Source: Pseudorhodoferax aquiterrae
GTDB taxonomy: Bacteria > Pseudomonadota > Gammaproteobacteria > Burkholderiales > Burkholderiaceae_C
Reading direction: 5' to 3'
Assembly (NCBI RefSeq): GCF_014652235.1
Contig: NZ_BMYK01000002.1
Coordinates: forward strand, 124,001-188,000
Length of the DNA stretch: 64,000 bases
Part shown: positions 9,288 to 16,784 of the stretch, one piece after another
How the letters are laid out: each line of letters starts with the position of its first letter
Numbering within the stretch: the stretch's first letter is position 1
Position numbers and translations under genes: made by a program
The notes under the pieces: generated by a model
What the model was told of the DNA's origin: nothing
What the model saw: the letters and a program-made list of their open reading frames with translations, nothing else
Database searches by the model: none

Positions 9288-9569
9288 ATGCACCAGGAAC
9301 TGACATTGGACCAAGCCTGCCGCCGCCTGCACCTGCCTGCAGGCGCGGTCCTGCACTGCCACGCGGGCCAACTGTGGCTGACGCGCGAAATCCCGGCGGA
9401 CGGTGGCCCCAGCCCCGACATCGTGCTGCAGCCCGGCCAGCACCACCGGGTCGAGCGGGCCGGCCCGCACTTCCTCACGCATCTGCGCGGCAGCGGCCGG
9501 GCCGTGCGCTGCAGCCTGGAGTTGCCCGTGCCCGGCCCCGCAGGCCGCAACGTCTTCAGCTGGGGCTGA
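9288..9569 (+). CDS. DUF2917 domain protein
   Basis: Encodes 93 residues matching the DUF2917 family, small cupin-like proteins of unknown function common in Burkholderiales. The middle has the family pattern LHCHAGQLWLTRE followed by a QPGQHHRV segment. There is no signal peptide. A CGGGAG-type ribosome binding site precedes the ATG. Its last 14 bases overlap, on the opposite strand, the end of the LysR gene. The neighbouring LysR/DUF2917 arrangement suggests a regulatory link, which is inference. Confidence 0.75.
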   Translation: MHQELTLDQACRRLHLPAGAVLHCHAGQLWLTREIPADGGPSPDIVLQPGQHHRVERAGPHFLTHLRGSGRAVRCSLELPVPGPAGRNVFSWG

Positions 9570-10476
9570 GCGCCGCCGTGCCGGCGGCCTCGGCGCGGAC
9601 CCACTCGGCCACGCGCTGCACATCGGCGCGCGGCGCCGGCTCGGCCTGCAGCAGCCAGAACGCGTACGGGCTGGGCCGCGGGGCTTGTCCGGCCAACAGC
9701 GCGAGCTGACCGCCCGCCAGCAGCGGCTGCAGCAGTTCCAGCCGGCCCAGCGCCACGCCCTGCCCGGCCAGCGCGGCATGGATCACCTGGTCGTACTGGT
9801 TCAGCCGCAGCATGGCCGGGCGGGCCCGCCCGCGCGCCGCGCCCCTGGCCAGCGTCCAGCCGCGCCATTGCAGCCAGGGCCGCGGATCGTCCAGCTCCAG
9901 CAAAGCCATGCGCGCCAGCGCGCCAGGGTCGCGCGCCGCCTCTTCCACGAGACGCGGGTGCGCCACGGGGGCCAGCGTCTCGCCGAACAGCCGCACGGCG
10001 TCGGCCGGCGCATCGGCCGCGCTGCAGTAGCGCAGCGCCAAGTCGATGCCGTCGGCACGCAGGTCGCTGAGCTGGTTGCTGGCCGACAGCCGCACGTCCA
10101 GCCGCGGGTGCAGCTGCTGCAGCGCCGCCAGCCGCGGCAGCAGCCACAGGCCGACCACGCCCACGCTGGCCGTGACGGTGACGGGCCGGCGTTCCTCGCT
10201 GCGGCGCAGCTCGCCCATCACGTCCTGCAACTGCTGCAGGGCCCCGTCGGCGCTGCGGAACAGGCGCTCGCCCTCGGGCGTGAAGGCCACGCCGCGGTGC
10301 TGGCGCAGGAACAGCCTGCAGCCCAGCTGTTCCTCGAGCTGGTTGACCTGCCGGCTCACGGCCGACTGCGTGAGACACAGGTCGTCGGCAGCCTGCGTGA
10401 TGCTCAGGCGCCGGCCGACCGCGACGAAGCCCTTGAGCAGATCCAGGGACGACAGGCGCACGAGAGGCATGGACAT
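9556..10476 (-). CDS. LysR family transcriptional regulator
   Basis: Encodes 306 residues. The winged helix-turn-helix is at about residues 5-65 (LKGFVAVGRRLSITQAADDL, then LTQSAVSRQVNQLEEQLG), followed by a periplasmic-binding-like effector domain. The pattern with LCLTQSAVSRQ is typical of the GcvA-like branch. The ATG of MSMPLV was chosen because the helix-turn-helix begins immediately after it; frame upstream runs into the intergenic region. It is divergent from the MFS transporter gene, its most likely target, and converges with the DUF2917 gene with a 14-base overlap. Confidence 0.88.
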   Translation of the reverse strand: MSMPLVRLSSLDLLKGFVAVGRRLSITQAADDLCLTQSAVSRQVNQLEEQLGCRLFLRQHRGVAFTPEGERLFRSADGALQQLQDVMGELRRSEERRPVTVTASVGVVGLWLLPRLAALQQLHPRLDVRLSASNQLSDLRADGIDLALRYCSAADAPADAVRLFGETLAPVAHPRLVEEAARDPGALARMALLELDDPRPWLQWRGWTLARGAARGRARPAMLRLNQYDQVIHAALAGQGVALGRLELLQPLLAGGQLALLAGQAPRPSPYAFWLLQAEPAPRADVQRVAEWVRAEAAGTAALSPS

Positions 10477-10583
10477 GGCCCATTGTGCGGCCGCGCCGTC
10501 CTGCGGTGCCATGCGCATGGTGCATGGCTGGCGCGCCAAATCATCAATTGTGCGGGTGCCGCCCGGCGCGTCCAATCGTTGCC
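10477..10583. promoter_or_regulatory. Divergent LysR/MFS promoter region with a 9-bp direct repeat
   Basis: These 107 bases lie between the divergent LysR and MFS starts and should hold both promoters. The word ATTGTGCGG occurs at 10482-10490 and again at 10547-10555, in the same orientation and 65 bp apart. This could reflect regulator binding sites, but the repeat is short and I see no complete T-N11-A palindrome. Confidence 0.35.
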
Positions 10584-11819
10584 ATGCGATCTTCCTCCCC
10601 TCCTTCCTCCGATCCGCGGCCCTGGTGGACCCAGGCCTGGGTGCTGGTCCTGGCCGGCGGCCTGGTCATGGGCCTGGCCCTGGGCGTGCGCCACGTGCAA
10701 GGCCTGTTCATGCTGCCCATGACGCAGGACCGCGGCTGGACCCGCGAGACCTTCGCGCTGGCCCTGGCCGTGCAGAACCTGGTCTGGGGCCTGGCCCAGC
10801 CCTTCACGGGCATGCTGGCCGACCGCTTCGGCGCCACGCGCGTGGTGGCCGCCGGGCTGGTGCTCTATGCGCTGGGCTTGGCCGGCATGGCCTGGGCGCC
10901 GACCGCCACCGCGCTGGTGCTGACCAGCGGCGTGTGCATCGGCATCGCGCTGTCGGGCACGGCCTTCGGCGTCGTCTACGCGGCGCTGAGCCGGCTCGTG
11001 CCGCCCGCGCGGCGCGGCTGGGCGCTGGGCTTGGCCGGCGCGGTCGGCGGCCTGGGGCAGTTCGCGCTGGTGCCCGGAACCCAGGGCCTGATCGCGGGCT
11101 GGGGCTGGTCGGCCGCGCTGGCCGTGCTGTCGGTCGCCGCCGCGCTGCTGCTGCCGCTGGCCTGGCCGCTCGACGACCGCAGGGCCGCAGCCACCGCCAC
11201 GCAAGGCGAAGCCCTGCCGCTGGGCCGCGCCGTGCGCGAGGCCTTCGCCCAGCCCGGCTTCTGGCTGCTCAACCTGGGTTTTCTCGCCTGCGGCTTCCAG
11301 CTGGCCTTCATCGCCGGCCATCTGCCGGCCTACCTGCTGGACCGCGGCCTGCGCGCCAGCGACGGTGTGGCGGCGCTGGCCATCATCGCGCTGACCAACG
11401 TGGCCGGCACCTATGCCGCCGGGCTGCTCGGTGCGCGCTGGAGCAGGAAACGCCTGCTGGCCGGCGTCTACCTCGCGCGCAGTGCGGCCATGGCGCTGTT
11501 CGTTCAGGCGCCGCTGTCCAGCGCCAGCCTGTACGCCTTCGCCGCCGCCATGGGCCTGCTCTGGCTGGGCACGCTGCCGCTGACCAATGGCATCGTGGCC
11601 CAGGTGTTCGGCGTGCGCTACCTGGGCACCCTCTTCGGCTTCGTGTTCCTGGGCCACCAGATCGGCGGCTTCCTGGGCGTGTGGCTGGGCGGCCTGGTGT
11701 TCGAGGCCACGCGCTCGTACGGGCCGGTCTGGCTCATCGCCATGGGCCTGGGCGTGCTGGCCGCCGCGCTGCACTGGCCCATCGACGAGCGGCCGCTGCT
11801 GCGGCCGGCCGCCGCGTGA
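10584..11819 (+). CDS. MFS transporter
   Basis: Encodes 411 residues with about twelve hydrophobic segments, a major facilitator superfamily permease of the inner membrane. The loop 2-3 motif appears as GMLADRFGATRV. The N-terminal pattern, with GVRHVQGLFMLPM followed by DRGWTRETFALALAVQNLVWG, is typical of the oxalate/formate antiporter-like MFS group. A polar central loop (DDRRAAATATQ) separates the two halves. The ATG at 10584 gives a short cytosolic leader before the first helix. A LysR gene is divergent. The substrate is unknown, possibly a small organic anion. Confidence 0.87.
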   Translation: MRSSSPPSSDPRPWWTQAWVLVLAGGLVMGLALGVRHVQGLFMLPMTQDRGWTRETFALALAVQNLVWGLAQPFTGMLADRFGATRVVAAGLVLYALGLAGMAWAPTATALVLTSGVCIGIALSGTAFGVVYAALSRLVPPARRGWALGLAGAVGGLGQFALVPGTQGLIAGWGWSAALAVLSVAAALLLPLAWPLDDRRAAATATQGEALPLGRAVREAFAQPGFWLLNLGFLACGFQLAFIAGHLPAYLLDRGLRASDGVAALAIIALTNVAGTYAAGLLGARWSRKRLLAGVYLARSAAMALFVQAPLSSASLYAFAAAMGLLWLGTLPLTNGIVAQVFGVRYLGTLFGFVFLGHQIGGFLGVWLGGLVFEATRSYGPVWLIAMGLGVLAAALHWPIDERPLLRPAAA

Positions 11820-11938
11820 AGGGGCCGGTCCTGTGGGCGCTGGCCCTGGCTGGCTGTTGCGCGGCACTGGCACCGGCCTGGCGCGATCCGACGCTGGCCC
11901 AGGCCTGGCTCACGCTCGCCACCTTGTGCGGCGGCTGA
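11816..11938 (+). CDS. Possible small hydrophobic protein coupled to the MFS gene
   Basis: A 40-residue frame begins at GTG overlapping the MFS stop (GTGA) and ends immediately before the IclR stop on the other strand. It would encode one hydrophobic helix (VLWALALAGCCAALAPAW) and a short tail. The GTGA overlap and the exact fit between neighbours argue for a real gene. The small size and lack of recognisable relatives argue against it. Confidence 0.35.
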   Translation: MKGPVLWALALAGCCAALAPAWRDPTLAQAWLTLATLCGG

Positions 11939-12754
11939 TCACAGCTCCGCCGCGGCCCAGGCCGCCTGGATGTCGGCCGCCAGCCGCAGCAGCAGGCCGA
12001 CATGGTTCTCGTCGCCCTCCTGGGCGGACGCGGCCGGCACCGGAAAGCTCACATTGAGCGCGTACAGGTCGCCACCGGGCGTGCGCAGCGGCGCCGCCAC
12101 CGAGACCATGCCGGCCTGCCACTGCGCCCGGCAAAACCCCTGCGCGCGCACGCTGGCCAGCGCCGCGTCCACAGCGCGCTGCTGCGCCGGCCAGCCGGCG
12201 CCATGGGCCAGGCGCAAGCGCGCCAGCAGCGCCCGGCGCTCGGGCGCGGCCATGCCGGCCAGGAAGGCGCAGCCCAGTGCCGTGCTCGAGATCGGGATGC
12301 GCGAACCCGGCACGATGCGCCGGAACATGCCCAGCCGGCTCAGCCGCACCGAATCGAGGTAGACCATCTCCAGCTGGTCGGCCATGGCCAGGCCGACGTT
12401 GACGCGCCGCCCCTCGGCGAGCGAGCGCATCAGCGGCAACGCCAGTTCCAGCGCGCGCTCGGAGGCACGGTAGACCAGGGCCAGCGTGAGGCACACGGCG
12501 CCCAGCCGGTAGCCCTGCTGCTGGTGGTCGTAGGCCAGGAAGCCTGCGTCCACCAGCGAGCGCGTGAGCCGGCTCACGGTCGGGCGCGGCAGGCCGCTGC
12601 GTTCGGCCAGTTCGGCATTGCCGAGCGTGCGCCCGCCGAGCCGGAAGGCGCGCAGCAAAGCCAGCCCACGCTCCAGCGAGTGGCTGCCCGGCGTGCTGCG
12701 CACGAAGCTGCGCGAAGCCCGCGTGCGGCTGCGCGTGGAAGGTTCGGAGCCCAT
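11939..12754 (-). CDS. IclR family transcriptional regulator
   Basis: Encodes 271 residues. An N-terminal winged helix (about 25-85, with LAERSGLPRPTVSRLTRSL) is followed by an IclR effector domain, with its hinge and ligand-binding regions extending to the C-terminus. IclR-type proteins sense small carboxylates or aromatic acids and repress or activate an adjacent catabolic operon. The ATG of MGSEPST was chosen; frame upstream is an unsupported extension. It is divergent from the crotonase/CoA-transferase operon, and a palindrome at 12769-12789 lies between them, which makes this operon its likely target. Confidence 0.88.
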   Translation of the reverse strand: MGSEPSTRSRTRASRSFVRSTPGSHSLERGLALLRAFRLGGRTLGNAELAERSGLPRPTVSRLTRSLVDAGFLAYDHQQQGYRLGAVCLTLALVYRASERALELALPLMRSLAEGRRVNVGLAMADQLEMVYLDSVRLSRLGMFRRIVPGSRIPISSTALGCAFLAGMAAPERRALLARLRLAHGAGWPAQQRAVDAALASVRAQGFCRAQWQAGMVSVAAPLRTPGGDLYALNVSFPVPAASAQEGDENHVGLLLRLAADIQAAWAAAEL

Positions 12755-12768
12755 GGGCACGATTTCTG

Positions 12769-12789
12769 CAATTTCAGACAACGAAATTG
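12769..12789. promoter_or_regulatory. Candidate operator palindrome between iclR-type gene and CoA operon
   Basis: A perfect inverted repeat, CAATTTC-7 bp-GAAATTG, lies 15 bases from the regulator start and 66 bases before the first crotonase start. The AT-rich arms stand out against the GC-rich surroundings. Its size, symmetry and place suggest a binding site for the divergent IclR-type regulator controlling itself and the operon. That role is inference. Confidence 0.55.
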
Positions 12790-12855
12790 TCGCCTTGTTC
12801 GTGGCGGCCCGCGCCCCAATACTGCGCCCGACCCCGACGACCACGGAGACAAGGG

Positions 12856-13632
12856 ATGGATTTCAAGGAACTGCACTACAGCGTTGCCGAACGCGTCGCG
12901 CTGCTGTGCCTGCAGCGGCCCGAGCGCATGAACGCCTGGACGCCGACGCTGGAGACCGAGTTGCGCCAGGCGCTGGCCCTGGCGGAGCAGGACGACGCCG
13001 TGCGCTGCATCGTGCTGACCGGCGCGGGCCGTGCCTTCTGCGCCGGCATGGACATGGAGGTGCTGCGCGCCAGCGGCGACGGCGAGCGCAGCGGCCCGCT
13101 GGCCGAAGGCCGGCGCTACGCCTTCATGGACCGCATCGACAAACCGCTGGTGGCCGCGATCAACGGCGCGGCCGCCGGCGTGGGCCTGTGCCTGGCGCTG
13201 TACTGCGACCTGCGCTTCGTGGCCGCGGGCGCCAAGCTCGCGGCGCCCTATGCGCGGCGCGGCCTGGCGGCCGAACACGGCAGTGCCTGGCTGCTGCCAC
13301 GGCTCATCGGCCCCATGCATGCGGCGGACCTGCTGCTGAGCGGCCGCACGCTGCTGGCCGAGGAGGCCGAGCGCATGGGCCTGGCCCGCATGCTGCCGGC
13401 CGAAGGCTTCCTCGAGGCCGTGCTGGAGCGCGCGCGGGACCTGGCCAACGCCACCTCGCCGCGCTCGGTGCGCACCATGAAGCGCCAGCTGCGCGCGGCC
13501 CGCACACAGACGCTGCTGGAGGCCACCGACCTGGCCGACCGCGAGATCGCCGCCTGCCGCGGCACCGAGGACTTCCGCGAGGGCGTGCAGCACTTCATCG
13601 AGAAGCGCGCGCCCCGCTTCACCGGACGATGA
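12856..13632 (+). CDS. Enoyl-CoA hydratase/isomerase (crotonase) family, first of operon
   Basis: Encodes 258 residues of the crotonase superfamily, acting on an acyl-CoA thioester. The oxyanion-hole segments are GAGRAFCAGMDM (about 56-67) and INGAAAGVG. The region GLAAEHGSAWLLPR is the signature seen in many hydratase/isomerase paralogs of catabolic clusters and supplies the candidate acidic residue. The C-terminus ends EDFREGVQHFIEKR, the usual trimerisation helix. A GGAG lies seven bases before the ATG. It overlaps the following CoA transferase by ATGA. The exact reaction (hydration, isomerisation or hydrolysis) is not resolvable here. Confidence 0.87.
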   Translation: MDFKELHYSVAERVALLCLQRPERMNAWTPTLETELRQALALAEQDDAVRCIVLTGAGRAFCAGMDMEVLRASGDGERSGPLAEGRRYAFMDRIDKPLVAAINGAAAGVGLCLALYCDLRFVAAGAKLAAPYARRGLAAEHGSAWLLPRLIGPMHAADLLLSGRTLLAEEAERMGLARMLPAEGFLEAVLERARDLANATSPRSVRTMKRQLRAARTQTLLEATDLADREIAACRGTEDFREGVQHFIEKRAPRFTGR

Positions 13633-14774
13633 ACATGGCACCCTTCGCTGCAGCACAACCCCTGAAGGGCATCCGCGTGGTCGAGATCGCGCAGAACATC
13701 GCCGGCCCCTACGCCGGCGAGATCCTGTCGGCCCTGGGCGCCGACGTGGTCAAGGTCGAGCGTCCCGGCACGGGCGACGACGCGCGCGGCTGGGGCCCGC
13801 CGTTCTGGCGCGGCACGGCCACCACCTTCCAGGCCATGAACCATGGCAAGAAGAGCATCACGCTGGACCTCAAGGACCCGGCCGACCTGCAATGGCTGCA
13901 CGGCTTCGTCGCCGAGGCCGACGTGTTCGTGCAGAACATGCGGCCCGGTGCACTGGCCGAGCTGCAGCTGGGCCCCGAGCTCCTGTGCGCGGCCAACCCA
14001 CGGCTGGTGTACTGCGCGCTGACGGCCTTCGGCCACAAGGGCCCCAAGCACCTGGCGCCGGGCTACGAGCCCATGGTGCAGGCCTATGCGGGCCTGTTCA
14101 GCGTCAACGGCACCGAGGACGGCCCGCCGGCGCGCGTGGGCATGCAGGTGCTGGACCTGGGCAGCGGGATCTGGGCCGCGCTGGGCTGCATCGCGGCCCT
14201 GCTCCAGCGCACGGCCACGGGCCGGGGCTGCGTGGTCGACACCTCGCTGTTCGAGACCGCGCTGGGCTGGCTGCAGGTGTCCATGGCGGGCTTCCAGGCC
14301 ACCGGCCAGCAACCGGCGCGCCACCGCAGCGGCAATCCCAATGTGGTGGTGTTCCAGGCCCTGCCCACGGCCGACGGCGAGGTGGTGGTCGCGGCTGCCA
14401 ACGACCGGCTGTTCGCCAAGCTCGCGCGCCTGGTCGGCCACGCCGAATGGGCGGCCGACCCGCGCTACGCCAGCAACGCGCTGCGGGTGCAGCACAAGGC
14501 CGAGCTGCTGCCGCAGCTGCAGGCGCTGTTCCGCCAGCGCAGCACCGGCGACTGGATCGCCGCCTTGGAGGATGCCGGCATCCCCTGCGGGCCGATCCAG
14601 GACTTCGCCCAGGTCATGGCCGAGCCGCAGACCGAGGCCATCGGCATCTTCCAGAACATCCCCGACGTCGACCTGCGCGTGGTCGGCCTGCCGTTGTCCT
14701 TCGACGGCCAGCGCCCGCCCGTGCGCGGCCGCGCGCCCGAACTGGGCGAGCACAACCGCGACATCCGGGGCTGA
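13629..14774 (+). CDS. CoA transferase, family III (CaiB/BaiF type)
   Basis: Encodes 381 residues of a family III CoA transferase, which moves CoA between an acyl-CoA donor and a free acid through an aspartyl-CoA intermediate. The N-terminus matches the family (LKGIRVVEIAQNIAGPYAG, then LGADVVKVE). The candidate catalytic Asp lies in QVLDLGSG. The start ATG overlaps the upstream crotonase stop by four bases; a second in-frame ATG follows two codons later. Next downstream, after 26 bases, is a Bug solute-binding protein, so this gene probably activates a carboxylate taken up by that system. Confidence 0.88.
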   Translation: MNMAPFAAAQPLKGIRVVEIAQNIAGPYAGEILSALGADVVKVERPGTGDDARGWGPPFWRGTATTFQAMNHGKKSITLDLKDPADLQWLHGFVAEADVFVQNMRPGALAELQLGPELLCAANPRLVYCALTAFGHKGPKHLAPGYEPMVQAYAGLFSVNGTEDGPPARVGMQVLDLGSGIWAALGCIAALLQRTATGRGCVVDTSLFETALGWLQVSMAGFQATGQQPARHRSGNPNVVVFQALPTADGEVVVAAANDRLFAKLARLVGHAEWAADPRYASNALRVQHKAELLPQLQALFRQRSTGDWIAALEDAGIPCGPIQDFAQVMAEPQTEAIGIFQNIPDVDLRVVGLPLSFDGQRPPVRGRAPELGEHNRDIRG

Positions 14775-14800
14775 ACCCACCCAACGACAAGGAGACAAGC

Positions 14801-15757
14801 ATGGACAGAAGACAGTGGCTCCAGGGCCTGGCGGCGCTGCCGCTGGCCGCGGCCCTTCCCGCACAGGCGCAGGACAAGCCGATCCAGATCATCGTTCCCT
14901 TCGGCCCCGGCGGCTCGGGCGACATCTCCGCGCGCATGCTGTCGGAGTTCCTCACCCGGAAGACCGGCCGCGCCGTGGTCGTGGACAACAAGCCCGGCGG
15001 CAACGGCATCATCGGCGTGGAGGCCGCCCGCACCGCGCCGGCCGACGGCTCGGTGCTGCTGCTGGCCACCACCTCCACGCACCTGGCCAACCCGGCGCTA
15101 TTCCACAAGCTGCCCTACGACCCCGGCAAGGACTTCCGCCTGGTCGGCTCCTTCGGCCCGGGCTCGACCTATCTGCTGGTGCGGCCGGACGCACCCTATA
15201 AGACGCTGCAGGACTTCGTGCGCGCGGCCAAGGCCGCGCCCGGCCAACTCAACTACGGCCACTTCAACGCCACCTCCAAGGTCACGGCCGCGCTGTTCGC
15301 GCACGAGGCCGGCATCGCGCTCACGGCGATCCCCTACAAGCAGGTCGGCCAGGCCATGTCCGAGCTCATGGCGGGCCAGATCCAGGTGGTGTTCACCGAC
15401 ACCGTGCAGGGCGACTCCTTCGTCGCCTCGGGCCAGCTGCGCGCGCTGGCCGTGCACAGCGATGCGCGGCTCAAGCGCTACCCCGAGTTGCCGCGCATCG
15501 CCGAGAGCATCCCCAACTTCACGATCCGCGGCGGTTTCCTGGGCATCGCCGTGCCGGCGGCCACGCCGCTGGCCGTGCAGCAGCAGCTCAACGGCTGGAT
15601 CAACGAGGCCGTGACCACCGACCCGATCAAGTCGCGGCTGGAGGGTTTCGCGTTCACACCGGCCAGCGTGAGCCTGGAGCAGCTCGCGGCCTTCGAGCGC
15701 GAGGAGCGCGCCAAGTGGAAGCAGTACGTGGACATCGCGAAGATCGAAGTGCAATGA
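14801..15757 (+). CDS. Bug family tripartite tricarboxylate transporter substrate-binding protein
   Basis: Encodes 318 residues with a signal peptide (MDRRQWLQGLAALPLA, then an AQAQ cleavage region). It belongs to the Bug/TctC family of periplasmic proteins, which bind carboxylates and related solutes for TctAB-type permeases or for sensing. Typical patterns are IIVPFGPGGSGD, VVDNKPGGNGIIG, and TALFAHEAGI with GFLGIAVPAATP. GGAG lies eight bases before the ATG. No permease gene is adjacent, as is common for Bug proteins. The stop overlaps the next crotonase gene (ATGA). Confidence 0.9.
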   Translation: MDRRQWLQGLAALPLAAALPAQAQDKPIQIIVPFGPGGSGDISARMLSEFLTRKTGRAVVVDNKPGGNGIIGVEAARTAPADGSVLLLATTSTHLANPALFHKLPYDPGKDFRLVGSFGPGSTYLLVRPDAPYKTLQDFVRAAKAAPGQLNYGHFNATSKVTAALFAHEAGIALTAIPYKQVGQAMSELMAGQIQVVFTDTVQGDSFVASGQLRALAVHSDARLKRYPELPRIAESIPNFTIRGGFLGIAVPAATPLAVQQQLNGWINEAVTTDPIKSRLEGFAFTPASVSLEQLAAFEREERAKWKQYVDIAKIEVQ

Positions 15758-16506
15758 CGGACATCGCCCAACTGCCATCCGGCCACGACCATGTGGCCCT
15801 GCTGGAGATCCGCCGCCCGCCGCACAACCACGCCAGCCTGGAGATGCTGCGCGCGCTGGCCGACCGGCTGGAAGCGTTCGACGCGGACCCCGCCGTGCGC
15901 TGCACAGTGTTGGCGGCCGCGGGACGCGTGTTCTGCGCCGGCGCGGACTTCAGCGGCGGCGCGCAGGACCCGGCCGCGTTTTACGTGCAGGCCATGCGCC
16001 TGTTCCGCACCCACAAGCCCATGGTGGCCGCGGTACAGGGAGCGGCCATCGGCGCGGGGCTGGGCCTGGCCGTGGCCGCCGACTTCCGCGTGGGCTGCGC
16101 GCCTGCGCGCTTCTCGGCCAACTTCAACCGGCTCGGCTTCCATCCGGGTTTCGGCCTCAGCGCCACCTTGCCGCGCCTGCTCGGCCCGCAACAGGCCGCC
16201 CTGCTGCTGTACACGGGCCGGCGCATCGGCGGCGAGGAGGCGCTGCGCATCGGCCTCATCGATACGCTCGTCGCCGAAGACCAGGTCCGCGCCGCCGCAC
16301 TCGCGCTGGCGGCGGAGATCGCCGCATCGGCGCCGCTCGCGGTGACCAGCACGCGCGCCACCTTGCGCCGCGGCCTGGCGGCCGCTGTCGAAGAGATCAA
16401 CCGGCACGAACGCGAAATGCAGCAGATCCACTACGCGACGGCCGACTTCCGCGAAGGCGTGCGCGCGATGGCGGAGCGGCGGCTGCCGCGCTTCGAAGGC
16501 CGCTGA
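15754..16506 (+). CDS. Enoyl-CoA hydratase/isomerase (crotonase) family, last of operon
   Basis: Encodes 250 residues of the crotonase superfamily. Oxyanion-hole segments are AAGRVFCAGADF and VQGAAIGAGLGLA, and the active-site stretch is NRLGFHPGFGLSATLPR. It differs clearly from the first crotonase of the operon, so they are not a recent duplication and may catalyse successive steps. The start is set by an ATGA overlap with the Bug gene. The stop lies ten bases before the left boundary of the inserted repeat element at 16517. Confidence 0.86.
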   Translation: MTDIAQLPSGHDHVALLEIRRPPHNHASLEMLRALADRLEAFDADPAVRCTVLAAAGRVFCAGADFSGGAQDPAAFYVQAMRLFRTHKPMVAAVQGAAIGAGLGLAVAADFRVGCAPARFSANFNRLGFHPGFGLSATLPRLLGPQQAALLLYTGRRIGGEEALRIGLIDTLVAEDQVRAAALALAAEIAASAPLAVTSTRATLRRGLAAAVEEINRHEREMQQIHYATADFREGVRAMAERRLPRFEGR

Positions 16507-16511
16507 AAGCG

Positions 16512-16516
16512 CTCAG
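16512..16516 (+). repeat. Left target-site duplication (CTCAG)
   Basis: The 5-bp direct repeat CTCAG directly precedes the mobile element and is repeated exactly at its other end (16780-16784), as expected from staggered target cleavage on insertion. Confidence 0.7.
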
Positions 16517-16779
16517 AGGGTGTTTCCGAAATGAATAGGCCCACGCCGGGGTGCCCTGCGGCCATGGGCAAGGCGCGACACCCAGGCCGTACTGATGCCC
16601 GGCCAAGTGGCGCAACGCAGCCCATGGCCGCAGGGCGCCCCGGCCCGAGGGGTGTGGCCCCAGGGCACCCCCACTCGGCGTTGCAAGGCTTGTGCGGGCA
16701 GACAGCCCGCACGGCGCCTTGCGCCTCGTTGGCCGCGCCCTGGGGCCACACGTGGGCCTATTGATTTCGGAAACACCCT
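16517..16779. mobile_element. Non-autonomous miniature inverted-repeat element (MITE-like), 263 bp
   Basis: A 263-bp non-coding element with 29-bp terminal inverted repeats matching at 28 of 29 positions (16517-16545 against 16751-16779, starting AGGGTGTTTCCGAAAT). It is flanked by the 5-bp direct repeat CTCAG. The interior is highly foldable: a 22-bp stem pairs 16548-16569 with 16620-16641 (one mismatch), a 15-bp perfect stem pairs 16652-16666 with 16737-16751, and an 8-bp hairpin pairs 16692-16699 with 16705-16712. No transposase is encoded, so mobility would need an element elsewhere. It sits between two convergent genes and breaks neither, and may now serve as a two-way transcription barrier. 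Confidence 0.8.
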
Positions 16780-16784
16780 CTCAG
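16780..16784 (+). repeat. Right target-site duplication (CTCAG)
   Basis: This is the second copy of CTCAG. It contains the stop codon of the minus-strand phosphodiesterase gene (16781-16783), so the duplication kept that gene intact. Confidence 0.7.

Noticed and set aside
16552-16764. Open frames inside the inserted element as small genes
   Set aside because: They run through inverted repeats, have no ribosome binding sites or family patterns, and are explained by the hairpin structure.
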